Part shown: positions 1 to 6,964 of the stretch, piece by piece
Numbering within the stretch: the stretch's first letter is position 1
How the letters are laid out: the number at the start of each line of letters is the position of its first letter
NCBI GenBank assembly: GCA_033764095.1
Contig: JANRJF010000460.1
Coordinates: 1-13,100, forward strand
Reading direction: 5' to 3'
Source: JBDTMT01 sp033764095
GTDB taxonomy: Bacteria; Desulfobacterota; Binatia; HRBIN30; CADEER01
DNA: 13,100 nt
Program-made: the position numbers and the translations under genes
The notes under the pieces: generated by a model
Seen by the model: the letters and a program-made list of their open reading frames with translations, nothing else
Databases searched by the model: none
What the model was told of the DNA's origin: nothing

Positions 1-1051
1 TTTCAAAGGGGGGAAGCGCAGAGCGGGGAAGCAGCTCCTGTAAATAGCGGCTGTAGAAGTGAATACCCGAGTCGATCGCCAGGCCGTACAGGATGGCGGC
101 GAAGCTGAGCGACAGGGCGTTGAGCTCGTCGAACAGCAGCAGCGAGAGCGCGAAGGCGAGCAGCGTGCTGAGCACCAGCGGCCAGGCGAGGAAGGGCAGG
201 GCGCGCAGGTTGCCGTAGCCGAGCCAGAAGACCAGCAGCACGCCGACGAAGGCGAGCAGCGAGAAGCGGATGATGTCGTCGCGCATCGTCGTCGCGTCTT
301 CGAGCGCGAAGACGTAGCCGCCGGTGAGCTCGACGCGCAGCGGCGTGCCGCCGCGCTCGGCCTGCGTCGCGGCGATCGCGTCGCGCGTCGCGGCGACGAC
401 GCGGCGGCTGAGCTCGATGTCGAATGGCGAGCCGCTCGGGCGCGCCAGCAGCAGCAGCGCGCCGCCGTCGTGCGCGGTGATGTAGCCGCCGTCGAGCGCC
501 GCCGCATCCGGCGACGCCGCGGCCAGGGCTCGGGCGGCGAACAGGCGCAGGCCGAGCGGATCGGCGGCGACCAGGCGCGGCAGACTGGTGTCGAACGGCG
601 CCGCCAGCATCGCCTTGTCCACCGTCACCTGCTGCGCGATGCCCACCCGGGTCAGCCGCTGCTCGATCTGGGGAAACGCGTCGAGCGGCAGATAGTTGGG
701 CAGATACGGCCCGAGCAGCCCGTCCGCCACCGCCTGCGCATCGAGGCGCCCCTGCACGCGCGCCATGTCGGGCAGGGCGGACAGTCGTTCGCTCAGCGCG
801 TCGGCAAAGGCGATGCGCTCGGCCGCGGGACCATCGACCAGGATCACCAGCTCATCGAGCTGGCCGAAGTCGGCGATGAATGTCTTGAAGTCGTCGAACG
901 CCGCGGTGCCGCGCGGCAGCATCGACAGCACGTCGACGTCGAGCCGCAGGCGGGTGAGCGACAGCGCCGCCAGCGCGCCGACCAGCAGCGAGCCGACCAG
1001 GATGGCGCGATGATGGCGCTCCAGCAGCGCCGCCCAGCGGGCCGCGGTCAT
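1..1051 (-). CDS. MMPL/RND-family exporter, N-terminal part (cut by the left window edge)
   Basis: The reverse-strand frame is open from ATG at 1051 to the window edge, giving about 350 residues; MMPL exporters usually have 770-880, so the C-terminal half lies outside. What is seen: a hydrophobic helix at about residues 14-34, a periplasmic-type domain opening with LDVDVLSMLPRG, then three closely spaced hydrophobic helices from about residue 255, ending in GLAIDSGIHFYSRY. D327 in that motif sits where the family carries its TM4 proton-relay aspartate. Members move lipids or lipid-like products out of the inner membrane using proton motive force. The ATG overlaps the upstream lipoprotein stop as ATGA, implying translational coupling. 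With the adjacent LolA-like, lipoprotein and ACP genes it most likely exports an ACP-derived acyl or polyene product. HpnN-like hopanoid transport is an alternative. Confidence 0.85.
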   Translation of the reverse strand, partial: MTAARWAALLERHHRAILVGSLLVGALAALSLTRLRLDVDVLSMLPRGTAAFDDFKTFIADFGQLDELVILVDGPAAERIAFADALSERLSALPDMARVQGRLDAQAVADGLLGPYLPNYLPLDAFPQIEQRLTRVGIAQQVTVDKAMLAAPFDTSLPRLVAADPLGLRLFAARALAAASPDAAALDGGYITAHDGGALLLLARPSGSPFDIELSRRVVAATRDAIAATQAERGGTPLRVELTGGYVFALEDATTMRDDIIRFSLLAFVGVLLVFWLGYGNLRALPFLAWPLVLSTLLAFALSLLLFDELNALSLSFAAILYGLAIDSGIHFYSRYLQELLPRSALPPFE

Positions 1052-1764
1052 TTCAAAAGGATGTGCGTCGCGCCTTCAGGGGGTTGAAACAACGAATCCT
1101 CGAGACGCGGATTCACGTCGTACTTCGAGATCTTCACCAAGACAGTGCCGATCGACTGATCAACTTCGATCTTGAACGGCAGCATGAACCCGTCGACGTC
1201 GGCTGGTTCCGAATAGCGGACGTTGACGCTGTCAAGATACGCGCGCTCGAGCAACGTGTGGTGTTGAGCAGCCCGGATCACGAACAAGTGATTGCCACAT
1301 CGCACGTCGGTCAGTCGGTCGTAAGAACGCTCAATCTCGCAAGTGAGCGGATCGATGGGCTCGCGGAGGAAGACCTCGGAGAGGTCAATCATCGATTGCG
1401 AAGGCAGGGTGCGGTCTCGCTCGGACGCGAGCGGTAGTGAGAACCAGCCATCCGCTCCGTCGCGCACGTAGTCGAACACCGTGATGCCAAGCGGGAGCAT
1501 TAGACGCATACGGAAGCGATCCGGCTTGACCACTAGCAGCACCCCCGAAACCCTGCTCAGCGTGCCATCGTCGAGCCAAACTGACGCCGAGAACTGCGCC
1601 CGCAGACTGTGCATCGCGCGCTCTTGCGTCGCGACGTAATCAACGGCTGACTCTGCATTGCGGTCAACCGGCTCCGCCGCCGCCGGTTCCCCTCGGCGAA
1701 CACAGCCGCCGAGCATGAGAACCAGTCCCGCAACCAGCGCCTCACGGCGTCGTGAAGATCGCAT
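1048..1764 (-). CDS. LolA/LolB-like outer-membrane lipoprotein
   Basis: 238 residues. A short basic n-region (MRSSRRRE) and a hydrophobic stretch lead to a lipobox L18-G19-G20-C21, so the mature protein should be lipidated on C21. The remainder looks all-beta; a central segment (KPDRFRMRLMLPLGITVFDY) resembles the strand and PLG turn of LolB and related lipoprotein-sorting folds. It may correspond to the DUF3261 or DUF4292-type lipoproteins that accompany LolA and MMPL genes in aryl-polyene-like clusters; that assignment is inference. It overlaps lolA by 23 nt and the MMPL gene by the ATGA motif, so it sits in a tight operon. Its DNA is clearly lower in GC than its neighbours: sampled 60-base lines give about 50-58 %, against about 77 % in a sampled MMPL line. 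This suggests a different origin or relaxed codon use. Confidence 0.75.
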   Translation of the reverse strand: MRSSRRREALVAGLVLMLGGCVRRGEPAAAEPVDRNAESAVDYVATQERAMHSLRAQFSASVWLDDGTLSRVSGVLLVVKPDRFRMRLMLPLGITVFDYVRDGADGWFSLPLASERDRTLPSQSMIDLSEVFLREPIDPLTCEIERSYDRLTDVRCGNHLFVIRAAQHHTLLERAYLDSVNVRYSEPADVDGFMLPFKIEVDQSIGTVLVKISKYDVNPRLEDSLFQPPEGATHILLK

Positions 1765-2431
1765 CCGGCAGCTCGGCGTTGCGCTGCACGTCGCGCATGG
1801 CGATCTCCAGCCGATCGCCGAGCGCGTCGTCGAGTCGCATGGTGCGGATGGCCAGCGGGTGGCCGCCGAAGGTCATGTCGATGCGCTTGTAGAGCCGCTG
1901 CCAGGCGGGCAGCGTCGGCGTCAGCGTCACGGCGATGCCGTCGCCGTCGGCCTGCGCGTGCACCTGGAAATGGGTCATTGCCTGGTTCACCTGGCCGCCG
2001 AGCAGCGCGCCGAGCTCGGTGAACAGGTCGATCATCGGCGTCGCCGACATGTCTTTCATCTGCTCGGCGTCGATGCCGGGAAGGCTGACGGTGCGGCCAT
2101 CGATCAGCACGGTGGCAAGCTGCGGCGTCTGGATGTCGAGCCGCACCTTGTCCGGGCGCTTGAAGCGAAAGCGGCCGGTGGAGACGATCGGCTCGGTCAG
2201 CAGCGAGACGGTTTTGGTCTGCGTGAAATGCGCGTCGATCGTCCGCAGACTGGTCTGCGCCGCCTCCAGCGCCTGCAGGCAGCTCGGCGTGCTGTCGCAG
2301 GCGGCGTGCGCGACGCCGGCGAGGAAGAGAAGAGCGATGAGCGATGAGCAATGAGCAATGAGGGAGAGGGGAGCGACGAGCGATGAGCGACGAGCAATGA
2401 TGGGGAGGTGACGAATCAACTCATCGCTCAT
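1742..2431 (-). CDS. LolA-like outer-membrane lipoprotein carrier protein
   Basis: 229 residues, exported. The mature part has the LolA pattern: SLRTIDAHFTQTK, then STGRFRFKRPDKVRLDI, then TVLIDGRTVSLPG, a half-barrel that carries acylated cargo across the periplasm. The signal peptide is unusual: residues 11-33 are encoded by the left arm of repeat element A1, reading IIARRSSLVA and again LIAHCSSLIA. The hydrophobic core then runs LLFLAGVAHA, with likely cleavage after A41-H42-A43. Only ATG 2431 or a TTG four codons later precede the core, so the repeat must be translated. The gene lies between the ACP (56-nt gap filled by A1) and the overlapping lipoprotein. In such clusters LolA paralogues are thought to serve the cluster product rather than general lipoprotein sorting. 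That role is inferred here. Confidence 0.82.
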   Translation of the reverse strand: MSDELIRHLPIIARRSSLVAPLSLIAHCSSLIALLFLAGVAHAACDSTPSCLQALEAAQTSLRTIDAHFTQTKTVSLLTEPIVSTGRFRFKRPDKVRLDIQTPQLATVLIDGRTVSLPGIDAEQMKDMSATPMIDLFTELGALLGGQVNQAMTHFQVHAQADGDGIAVTLTPTLPAWQRLYKRIDMTFGGHPLAIRTMRLDDALGDRLEIAMRDVQRNAELPDAIFTTP

Positions 2432-2482
2432 CGCTCATCGCTCATCGCTGCCGGGCCGCTCATCGCTCGTCGCTCATCGCTT
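2333..2482. repeat. Palindromic repeat element A1 (GCGATGA family)
   Basis: The left arm (2333-2400) holds degenerate heptamers of the type GCGATGA. The right arm (2420-2482) holds the reverse complement (TCATCGC), with a loop of about 19 nt. The right arm begins 4 nt past the ACP stop codon. The left arm and inner right arm lie inside the lolA coding region. Arm pairing is imperfect but long. Confidence 0.85.
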
Positions 2483-2486
2483 TCGT

Positions 2487-2753
2487 TCAGGCGGCGGCGC
2501 GAGCCGTGAGGATGAAGTCGGCGAGCGCGTCGATCGAGGCGAAGGCCTTCTGGCCGACCTCCTCGTCGGGGATGGTGACGTGGAAGTTGTCCTCGACCAG
2601 CACCACCAGCTCCAGCGCGTCGATCGAATCGAGCCCCAGCCCCTCGACGAAGATCGGTGCGGCGTCGTCGATGTCCGCCGGCCGCTTGTCCTCCAGCTTG
2701 AGGCCCTCGACGATCATGGCCTTGAGGCGCTGCTTGAGCTCGTCGCGCTGCAT
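2487..2753 (-). CDS. Acyl carrier protein
   Basis: 88 residues, typical ACP length. The motif GLGLDSIDALEL carries S43, the expected site of 4'-phosphopantetheine attachment. The motif is followed by an acidic helix II (LVVLVEDNF) and the usual IPDEEV segment. The protein would tether growing acyl chains in the cytoplasm. Being next to LolA, lipoprotein and MMPL genes rather than fabD/fabG/fabF, it is more likely a dedicated carrier for a secondary lipid or polyene pathway than the fatty-acid-synthesis ACP. The start at 2753 is supported by a -10-like TAGGGA ending 6 nt upstream; the same AGGGA could instead act as a weak ribosome binding site. Repeat A1 starts 4 nt after the stop. Confidence 0.93.
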   Translation of the reverse strand: MQRDELKQRLKAMIVEGLKLEDKRPADIDDAAPIFVEGLGLDSIDALELVVLVEDNFHVTIPDEEVGQKAFASIDALADFILTARAAA

Positions 2754-2759
2754 GGAGGT

Positions 2760-2788
2760 TCCCTAGGTGACGTTCGTGTGGGTCGCAA
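2760..2788 (-). promoter_or_regulatory. Putative promoter for the ACP gene, near-leaderless
   Basis: On the minus strand TTGCGA (2788-2783), 17 nt, TAGGGA (2765-2760), then 6 nt to the ATG at 2753. Transcription would begin at or beside the start codon. Inferred from spacing and from similar arrangements upstream of four other genes here. Confidence 0.4.
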
Positions 2789-2800
2789 GCACCGCGGCGA

Positions 2801-2880
2801 GGCTGTTCGCTGTTAGGCTGTTACGCTGTTAGGGGTTCGGATTTCCCCTAGCAGCGTAACAGCCTAGCAGCCTAACAGCC
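2801..2880. repeat. Palindromic repeat element B1 (GGCTGTTA family)
   Basis: Arms 2801-2835 and 2845-2880 are built of octamers like GGCTGTTA and pair over about 27 bp or more with two T/C differences, closing a 9-nt loop (TTCGGATTT). The element begins 4 nt past the stop of the Omp85 fusion gene, so in that transcript it forms a strong 3' hairpin. It may end transcription or protect the mRNA. It has no clear T-tract. Confidence 0.88.
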
Positions 2881-2884
2881 TTCC

Positions 2885-5557
2885 TCAGAACGACTGCCCC
2901 GACCCGAACAGCACCTGCACGTCGCCCTGGTCTTCGTCCAGGCGGGTGGCGACCTCCAGGTAGGCGGAGGCGGGGAAGAAGCCGAAGAAGTCGTAGAGGA
3001 AGCCGATGCCGGCGCCGGCGCCGACCGCCCAGTGCTCGGGGTTGTAGATGCGGCCGGCGGAGTTGCTGACGTTGCCGGTGTCGAGCAGGCCGTGGACGTT
3101 GAAGCGGCGCAGCACCAGCACGTCGTGCAGGTTGAGGTCGACCTCGGGGAAGATCTCCTGGCGCAACTCGCCACGCAGCACGAAGAGATTGCGCGCCAGC
3201 TGCTCCTCCGCGCCTATACCGCGGATGCTGCGCTCACCGCCGAGGCTGTAGAGGCCCTGGTTGGGGACGCGGCCGCCGAGCGACTCGATGAAGCCGTTGA
3301 ACAGCTGGCCGGCGAGCACCGTGCGCGGCGACCACAACGGCACCGTGCCGGAGGCGACGGTGCCCCAGGCGAGATAGCTGTAGTCGCCGCCGAACGCTTT
3401 GTCGTACCAGTCGAAGTACAGGCGCAGGCGGCGCTGCTGGCTGGGCGCGTCGAGCCAGAAGACGTTGCTGTAGTCGTAGCGCGTGCCGAAGCCGGCGAGC
3501 TGGCCGGTGGTGCGCACGCCCGGTTGCGCGTCGTTCTTGAAGGAGCGGTCGAGCGCCTGGAAGGTGTAGAAGCCGTACAGGTTGTGGCGGAAGCGGCTGT
3601 TGTCGACCGGCGCGCCGAAGTGCAGGCGCGGGCCGGCGGCGAAACCGATGCCGCGGTTGGTGTAGAAACCGGTGACGGCGAAGTCCTTGCGGTAGTCGTA
3701 GCGCAGCCGCGTCACCAGCTGCGCGCCGAAGGCGAACTCGGTCGAGCTCACCTCGACGTCGGCGGAATCCACCACCGTCTGCAGGCGCGGCAGCCAGGCG
3801 TTGTTGGCGCGGTCGTCGTCGATCAGCTGGCGGTCGGGGTCGATGATCGCCTGGTAGACATGGCCCTCGGTGGTCGCCGACATCAGCGCCACGTCGCCGC
3901 CGCTCTTCCACTGCATGTCGACCGTCTCGCCGCCGATGCTGCGCAGCCGCACGGTGACCGGCTCGGCGAACGGGCGCGAGCTGACGCGGCGGACCGCGAC
4001 CGCGCTGCGCCGCGTGTTGCCTTCCGGCACGTTGAAGTCGGTCGCGTCGATTCGGTAGTCGATCGCCGGGTAGGGGCCGAGCCATTCCTCCAATCGCGCC
4101 GCCACCGGCAGCGACGGCGCGCCGGCCGCCATGCACTCACGCAGCGGCAGCGGCGCGCCGAGGCAGGCGTCGAGCAGCGGATCGTAGCGCGGCGGGTCGA
4201 GCTCGGCGCGCAGCTTGGTGACCACGACGCGGCCCGGCGGGCCGTCCTCGTTCACCGACCACACCTGCGCGTGCAGCGGGTCGGCCTGCTTGGCGTTGTC
4301 GAAGAAGGCGCCGGTGAACGGCACCTTCGGCGTGCTCTCGAAACGGTCGACGGCGGCGAAGATGTTGAACAGGTCGATCCAGTCGTAGACCGAGCGGCGC
4401 TGCGGCTCGACCGTGTTCAGGTAGCGCTCGGCGAGCTGGCGCGAGACGCCCTCGCTCACCCAGTAGTAGTCGCGCGCCGACTCGCGCGGCGCCAGCTGCG
4501 GGCGCAGCGACTCGGCGTAGACCGCCTGCGCCAGCTGCAGCTCGTGGAAGGGGCGCAGCACCTGCTGCACTTCGAGCAGGCGGTCGCTCACCACCACCTC
4601 GCCCTCGCCGGCGGCGGTGAGGTCGACGCGCAGCGGCGCCTGCACCACCACCAGCTCGGCCGGCGCCGGCACCGCCGCCGGGCGCGCCGCGACGATCTCG
4701 CGCAGCGTGTCGAGCGTGATCTCGGTCAGGCTCTCACCGAACGTGACGCGCACGCTCAGGTCGCGCGGCCGATGCAGCCAGACGATGCGCGTCGCGCCGA
4801 CCTGCGTCTCGTCGCGCAGCAACTGCGGCGCCGCGATCAGCGTCAGGTAGTGCACGCTCGGCACGGCGGCGTGTACCAGCGGGGTGCCGGCCGGCGCGAA
4901 GCGGCCGTTGAGCACCAGGTCGAGGGCGCTGTCGGGTGTCAGCGTGACGTCGAAGTCGGCCAGCCCCGGCGGCGCGTCGACCGCCCAGTCGCCCGACGCG
5001 TCCAACGGCACCAGCTGCGGGTACCAGCCGCCGAGCGCGGTCAGCTGGTCGTCGAAGTGTCCGAAGCTGCCGAAGCGGCGCGGCACCGTGGTCTGGAAGG
5101 CGAGCCGCAGAGTGCGCGTCTCGCCCGGCCGCAGCGGCGCCATCGGCACGCGCACGAAGACGCCGCTCGGCAGGCCCGCGACCGGCACCGACTCGGCGTG
5201 CGTGGGCCGGTCGCCGTCGAAGAGATCGAGCAGTTGCAGCCCGCCGCGCTGCCACTCCTGCTCCGGGTAGACCAGCGGGCGGGTGAAGTCGTTGAGATGA
5301 TCGGCGTCCTCGCTGCTGAAGCGGTTGGCGAAGAGCAGGAAGACCGCCTCCTCCAACGTGCGCGTCGTCGGGTTGGTGAACGAGACCTCGACCGTGCCTT
5401 CGATCTGCGGCTCACCGACCGCCAACGTCGCCTCGATGCGGTACTGCGGCCGCAGGAGAACCGGCGCGGCGAGGGCCGGCGCAGCGAGCAGGATGAAGAA
5501 GAAAGCGATGAGCGATGAGCGACGAGCGATGAGTCGGCCGCCTACCCCATCGCTCAT
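2885..5557 (-). CDS. Exported fusion of a degenerate M1-peptidase-like domain and an Omp85-like beta-barrel
   Basis: 890 residues. The signal peptide has likely cleavage after A28-L29-A30; residues up to 18 are encoded by repeat A2. Residues about 35-260 match the M1 aminopeptidase N-terminal beta-domain (GGWYPQLVP). Residues 260-480 resemble the M1 catalytic domain, but HEXXH is broken (H338-E339-L340-Q341-L342), a WVSEG with E369 stands 26 rather than 18 residues further on, and no GxMEN motif is seen; it is probably not an active peptidase. A beta-sandwich at about 520-590 ends in IIDPDRQLIDDDRANN. From about 605 to 890 lies an outer-membrane barrel: aromatic alternation, SIRG at 777-780 (the Omp85 loop-6 motif), ELRQEIFP, LLDTGNV around D826, and terminal F890. 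I see no POTRA domain. No other start codon lies before the signal core. Role unknown; perhaps outer-membrane insertion, translocation or surface display. Confidence 0.78.
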   Translation of the reverse strand: MSDGVGGRLIARRSSLIAFFFILLAAPALAAPVLLRPQYRIEATLAVGEPQIEGTVEVSFTNPTTRTLEEAVFLLFANRFSSEDADHLNDFTRPLVYPEQEWQRGGLQLLDLFDGDRPTHAESVPVAGLPSGVFVRVPMAPLRPGETRTLRLAFQTTVPRRFGSFGHFDDQLTALGGWYPQLVPLDASGDWAVDAPPGLADFDVTLTPDSALDLVLNGRFAPAGTPLVHAAVPSVHYLTLIAAPQLLRDETQVGATRIVWLHRPRDLSVRVTFGESLTEITLDTLREIVAARPAAVPAPAELVVVQAPLRVDLTAAGEGEVVVSDRLLEVQQVLRPFHELQLAQAVYAESLRPQLAPRESARDYYWVSEGVSRQLAERYLNTVEPQRRSVYDWIDLFNIFAAVDRFESTPKVPFTGAFFDNAKQADPLHAQVWSVNEDGPPGRVVVTKLRAELDPPRYDPLLDACLGAPLPLRECMAAGAPSLPVAARLEEWLGPYPAIDYRIDATDFNVPEGNTRRSAVAVRRVSSRPFAEPVTVRLRSIGGETVDMQWKSGGDVALMSATTEGHVYQAIIDPDRQLIDDDRANNAWLPRLQTVVDSADVEVSSTEFAFGAQLVTRLRYDYRKDFAVTGFYTNRGIGFAAGPRLHFGAPVDNSRFRHNLYGFYTFQALDRSFKNDAQPGVRTTGQLAGFGTRYDYSNVFWLDAPSQQRRLRLYFDWYDKAFGGDYSYLAWGTVASGTVPLWSPRTVLAGQLFNGFIESLGGRVPNQGLYSLGGERSIRGIGAEEQLARNLFVLRGELRQEIFPEVDLNLHDVLVLRRFNVHGLLDTGNVSNSAGRIYNPEHWAVGAGAGIGFLYDFFGFFPASAYLEVATRLDEDQGDVQVLFGSGQSF

Positions 5558-5576
5558 CGCTCGTCGCTCATCGCTT
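5503..5576. repeat. Palindromic repeat element A2 (GCGATGA family)
   Basis: Arms 5503-5530 and 5549-5576 are complementary at 26 of 28 positions around an 18-nt loop. The right arm contains the stop codon of the DUF4823-like gene (5570-5568) and the start codon of the Omp85 fusion (5557-5555). The left arm encodes residues 9-18 of the fusion's signal peptide. Confidence 0.9.
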
Positions 5577-6086
5577 CTGACTGCTGCCGATCAGCGCGCG
5601 GACGGCGTCGTCGAAGGTCGCGTCGAGCAGCGAGGACGGTGGCGCGTCGCTGACGGTGAACAGCGAGCTCTCATTCGAGTAGTCGACCGCGTTCACCACC
5701 TCGCCGCTGGTGACACTGACGAGCTGTAGGCGGATGCCGAGCTGGTCGGCGGTGAACGGCGGCGCGTGGCCTTCCGACCAGGCGGTGATCGAGGGCTGGA
5801 CGATGAAGTCGGCCTTCGCCTGGCGCGCGTCGGCGAGCGCGGCGGTGAGGTCGGCGGTCGGCAGCAGCTGCACGTCGGCGTGCGTCTGCTGCAACACCTG
5901 CACGATGCGGCCCGACACCACCCGGCCGCCCTCGTCGCCCTGGTTGCCGGCCGGCGGCAGCATGACGCGCAGGCGTTCAGTCGGCGCGTAGTCGACCTTC
6001 TTCGGTCCGACGGCGTCGACGGTGAAGCTGCCCCGCCCGCAGGCGGTGAGCAGCGCGAGCAGCAGCAACGCGGCGCGGCGAGACAT
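5568..6086 (-). CDS. DUF4823-like lipoprotein
   Basis: 172 residues from ATG 6086. The n-region MSRRA and a leucine-rich core lead to a lipobox L13-T14-A15-C16. A longer frame reaches an ATG at 6122, but 6086 starts directly with the signal peptide and lies 7 nt from a good -10 box, so it is preferred. The body follows the DUF4823 pattern as I recall it: RLRVMLPP near the start, an LxxALADARQAKADFIVQPSITAW stretch in the middle (a conserved helix and strand), and VTSGEVVNAVDYS later. Function in this family is unknown; members are small periplasm-facing lipoproteins. It probably heads the leftward gene set, followed after 10 nt by the Omp85 fusion. Its last codons and stop lie in repeat A2. 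Confidence 0.72.
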   Translation of the reverse strand: MSRRAALLLLALLTACGRGSFTVDAVGPKKVDYAPTERLRVMLPPAGNQGDEGGRVVSGRIVQVLQQTHADVQLLPTADLTAALADARQAKADFIVQPSITAWSEGHAPPFTADQLGIRLQLVSVTSGEVVNAVDYSNESSLFTVSDAPPSSLLDATFDDAVRALIGSSQKR

Positions 6087-6093
6087 GCGCGCC

Positions 6094-6122
6094 GTGCTAG
6101 GGGGCTGTCCCAGATGTGTCAA
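6094..6122 (-). promoter_or_regulatory. Promoter for the DUF4823-like lipoprotein, near-leaderless
   Basis: On the minus strand a perfect -35 TTGACA (6122-6117), 17-nt spacer, and -10 TAGCAC (6099-6094), then 7 nt to the ATG at 6086. This is the best-formed sigma-70-like promoter in the window and supports that start. It lies in the 47-nt gap facing rsmE. Confidence 0.55.
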
Positions 6123-6133
6123 CCGCGCCGCGC

Positions 6134-6841
6134 ATGAATCTCATCCTCCTGCACCCTGCCGACTTCGTCGCCGGCGACCGGGTCCGCCTCGGCGGCCGCC
6201 GCCTGGCGCACGTGCGCGCCGTGCACCGTGCCGCCGCTGGCGACGTGCTGCGCGTCGGCGTGCTCGACGGCCGCATCGGCGAGGGCCGCGTCACCGCCAT
6301 CGACGACGCCGCACTGGAGATGACCGTCGTGCTCGACCGCGAGCCGCCGCCGCCTGCACCGCTGCGCCTGCTGCTGGCGCTGCCGCGGCCGAAGGTGCTG
6401 CGCCGCGTCGTCCAGTGCGTCGCCGCGGCGGGCGTGAAGGAGTTGGTGCTGTGCAACGCCTGGCGGGTGGAGAAGAGCTACTGGAGCAGTCCGTCGCTCG
6501 ACGACGAGGCGGTCCGCGAGGACCTGCTGCTCGGCCTGGAGCAGGGCGGCGACACGCTCCTGCCGCGCGTCAGGCTCGAGCGCCTGTTCAAGCCGTTCGT
6601 CGAGGATCGCCTGGCGGCGTGGGCGGCCGGCACGCGCGGGCTGCTGGCGCATCCCCACGCGACGACACCGTGTCCGCGCGGCGTGGCGGAGCCGGTGACG
6701 CTGGCGATCGGCCCGGAGGGCGGTTTCATCCAGTACGAGCTCGACGCACTGGTGGCGCAGGGCTTCGAGCCCGTCTCACTCGGCCCGCGCCCACTGCGCG
6801 TCGAGCACGCCGTCGCCGCGCTGTTGGGCCGCCTGCTGTGA
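6134..6841 (+). CDS. rsmE: 16S rRNA (uracil-1498-N3)-methyltransferase RsmE
   Basis: 235 residues from ATG 6134; the opening MNLILLHPADF is typical of one RsmE branch, so the earlier GTG at 6116 is not used. RsmE transfers a methyl group from S-adenosylmethionine to N3 of U1498 in 16S rRNA. The N-terminal PUA-like domain (residues 1-70) contains GRRLAHVRAVHRAAAGDVLRV-type sequence, and the C-terminal SPOUT knot carries LAIGPEGGF (G193-F198) and LGPRPLRVE (from L216). Both motifs form the SAM site in the family. The segment between (KVLRRVVQCVAAAGVKELVL) matches the conserved central helix. It is divergent from the DUF4823 gene. Repeat B2 begins 7 nt after the stop. Confidence 0.93.
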   Translation: MNLILLHPADFVAGDRVRLGGRRLAHVRAVHRAAAGDVLRVGVLDGRIGEGRVTAIDDAALEMTVVLDREPPPPAPLRLLLALPRPKVLRRVVQCVAAAGVKELVLCNAWRVEKSYWSSPSLDDEAVREDLLLGLEQGGDTLLPRVRLERLFKPFVEDRLAAWAAGTRGLLAHPHATTPCPRGVAEPVTLAIGPEGGFIQYELDALVAQGFEPVSLGPRPLRVEHAVAALLGRLL

Positions 6842-6848
6842 AAAGAGA

Positions 6849-6946
6849 GGCGGTTAGGGCTGCTAGGCTGTTACGCGGCTAGGGCAGAGTAAAAGGTTCG
6901 ATCGTCCTGCCCCCTAACAGCCTAACCGCCTAGCAGCCTATCAGCC
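6849..6946. repeat. Palindromic repeat element B2 (GGCTGTTA family)
   Basis: Arms about 6849-6887 and 6907-6946 carry degenerate GGCTGTTA-type octamers and their complement (CCTAACAG), separated by a 19-nt loop holding GGTTCGATCG. Pairing has several mismatches. It begins 7 nt after the rsmE stop and ends 18 nt before the -35 box proposed for the next gene. Confidence 0.82.
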
Positions 6947-6964
6947 TTCCTCCGCAGGGGGTCC

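Noticed and set aside
59..1087. Open frame of 342 codons on the plus strand
   Set aside because: Antisense to the MMPL exporter; composition is repetitive Gln/Arg/Glu and has no family likeness.
3885..4620. Active M1 metallopeptidase
   Set aside because: HEXXH lacks the second histidine (L342), spacing to E369 is wrong and GxMEN is missing, so activity was not claimed.
3032..5518. Open frame of 828 codons on the plus strand opposite the Omp85 fusion
   Set aside because: Low-complexity Arg/Ala/Val/Gln-rich translation without domains; a GC-driven shadow of the real gene on the minus strand.
5503..5557. Twin-arginine signal (ARRSSLIA)
   Set aside because: The RR pair comes from the repeat and lacks the S-R-R-x-F-L-K context; a Sec signal is sufficient.
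6086..6122. Longer start (ATG 6122) for the DUF4823-like lipoprotein
   Set aside because: It would put 12 polar residues before the signal peptide and run over the -35 and -10 boxes; 6086 fits both the signal and the promoter.
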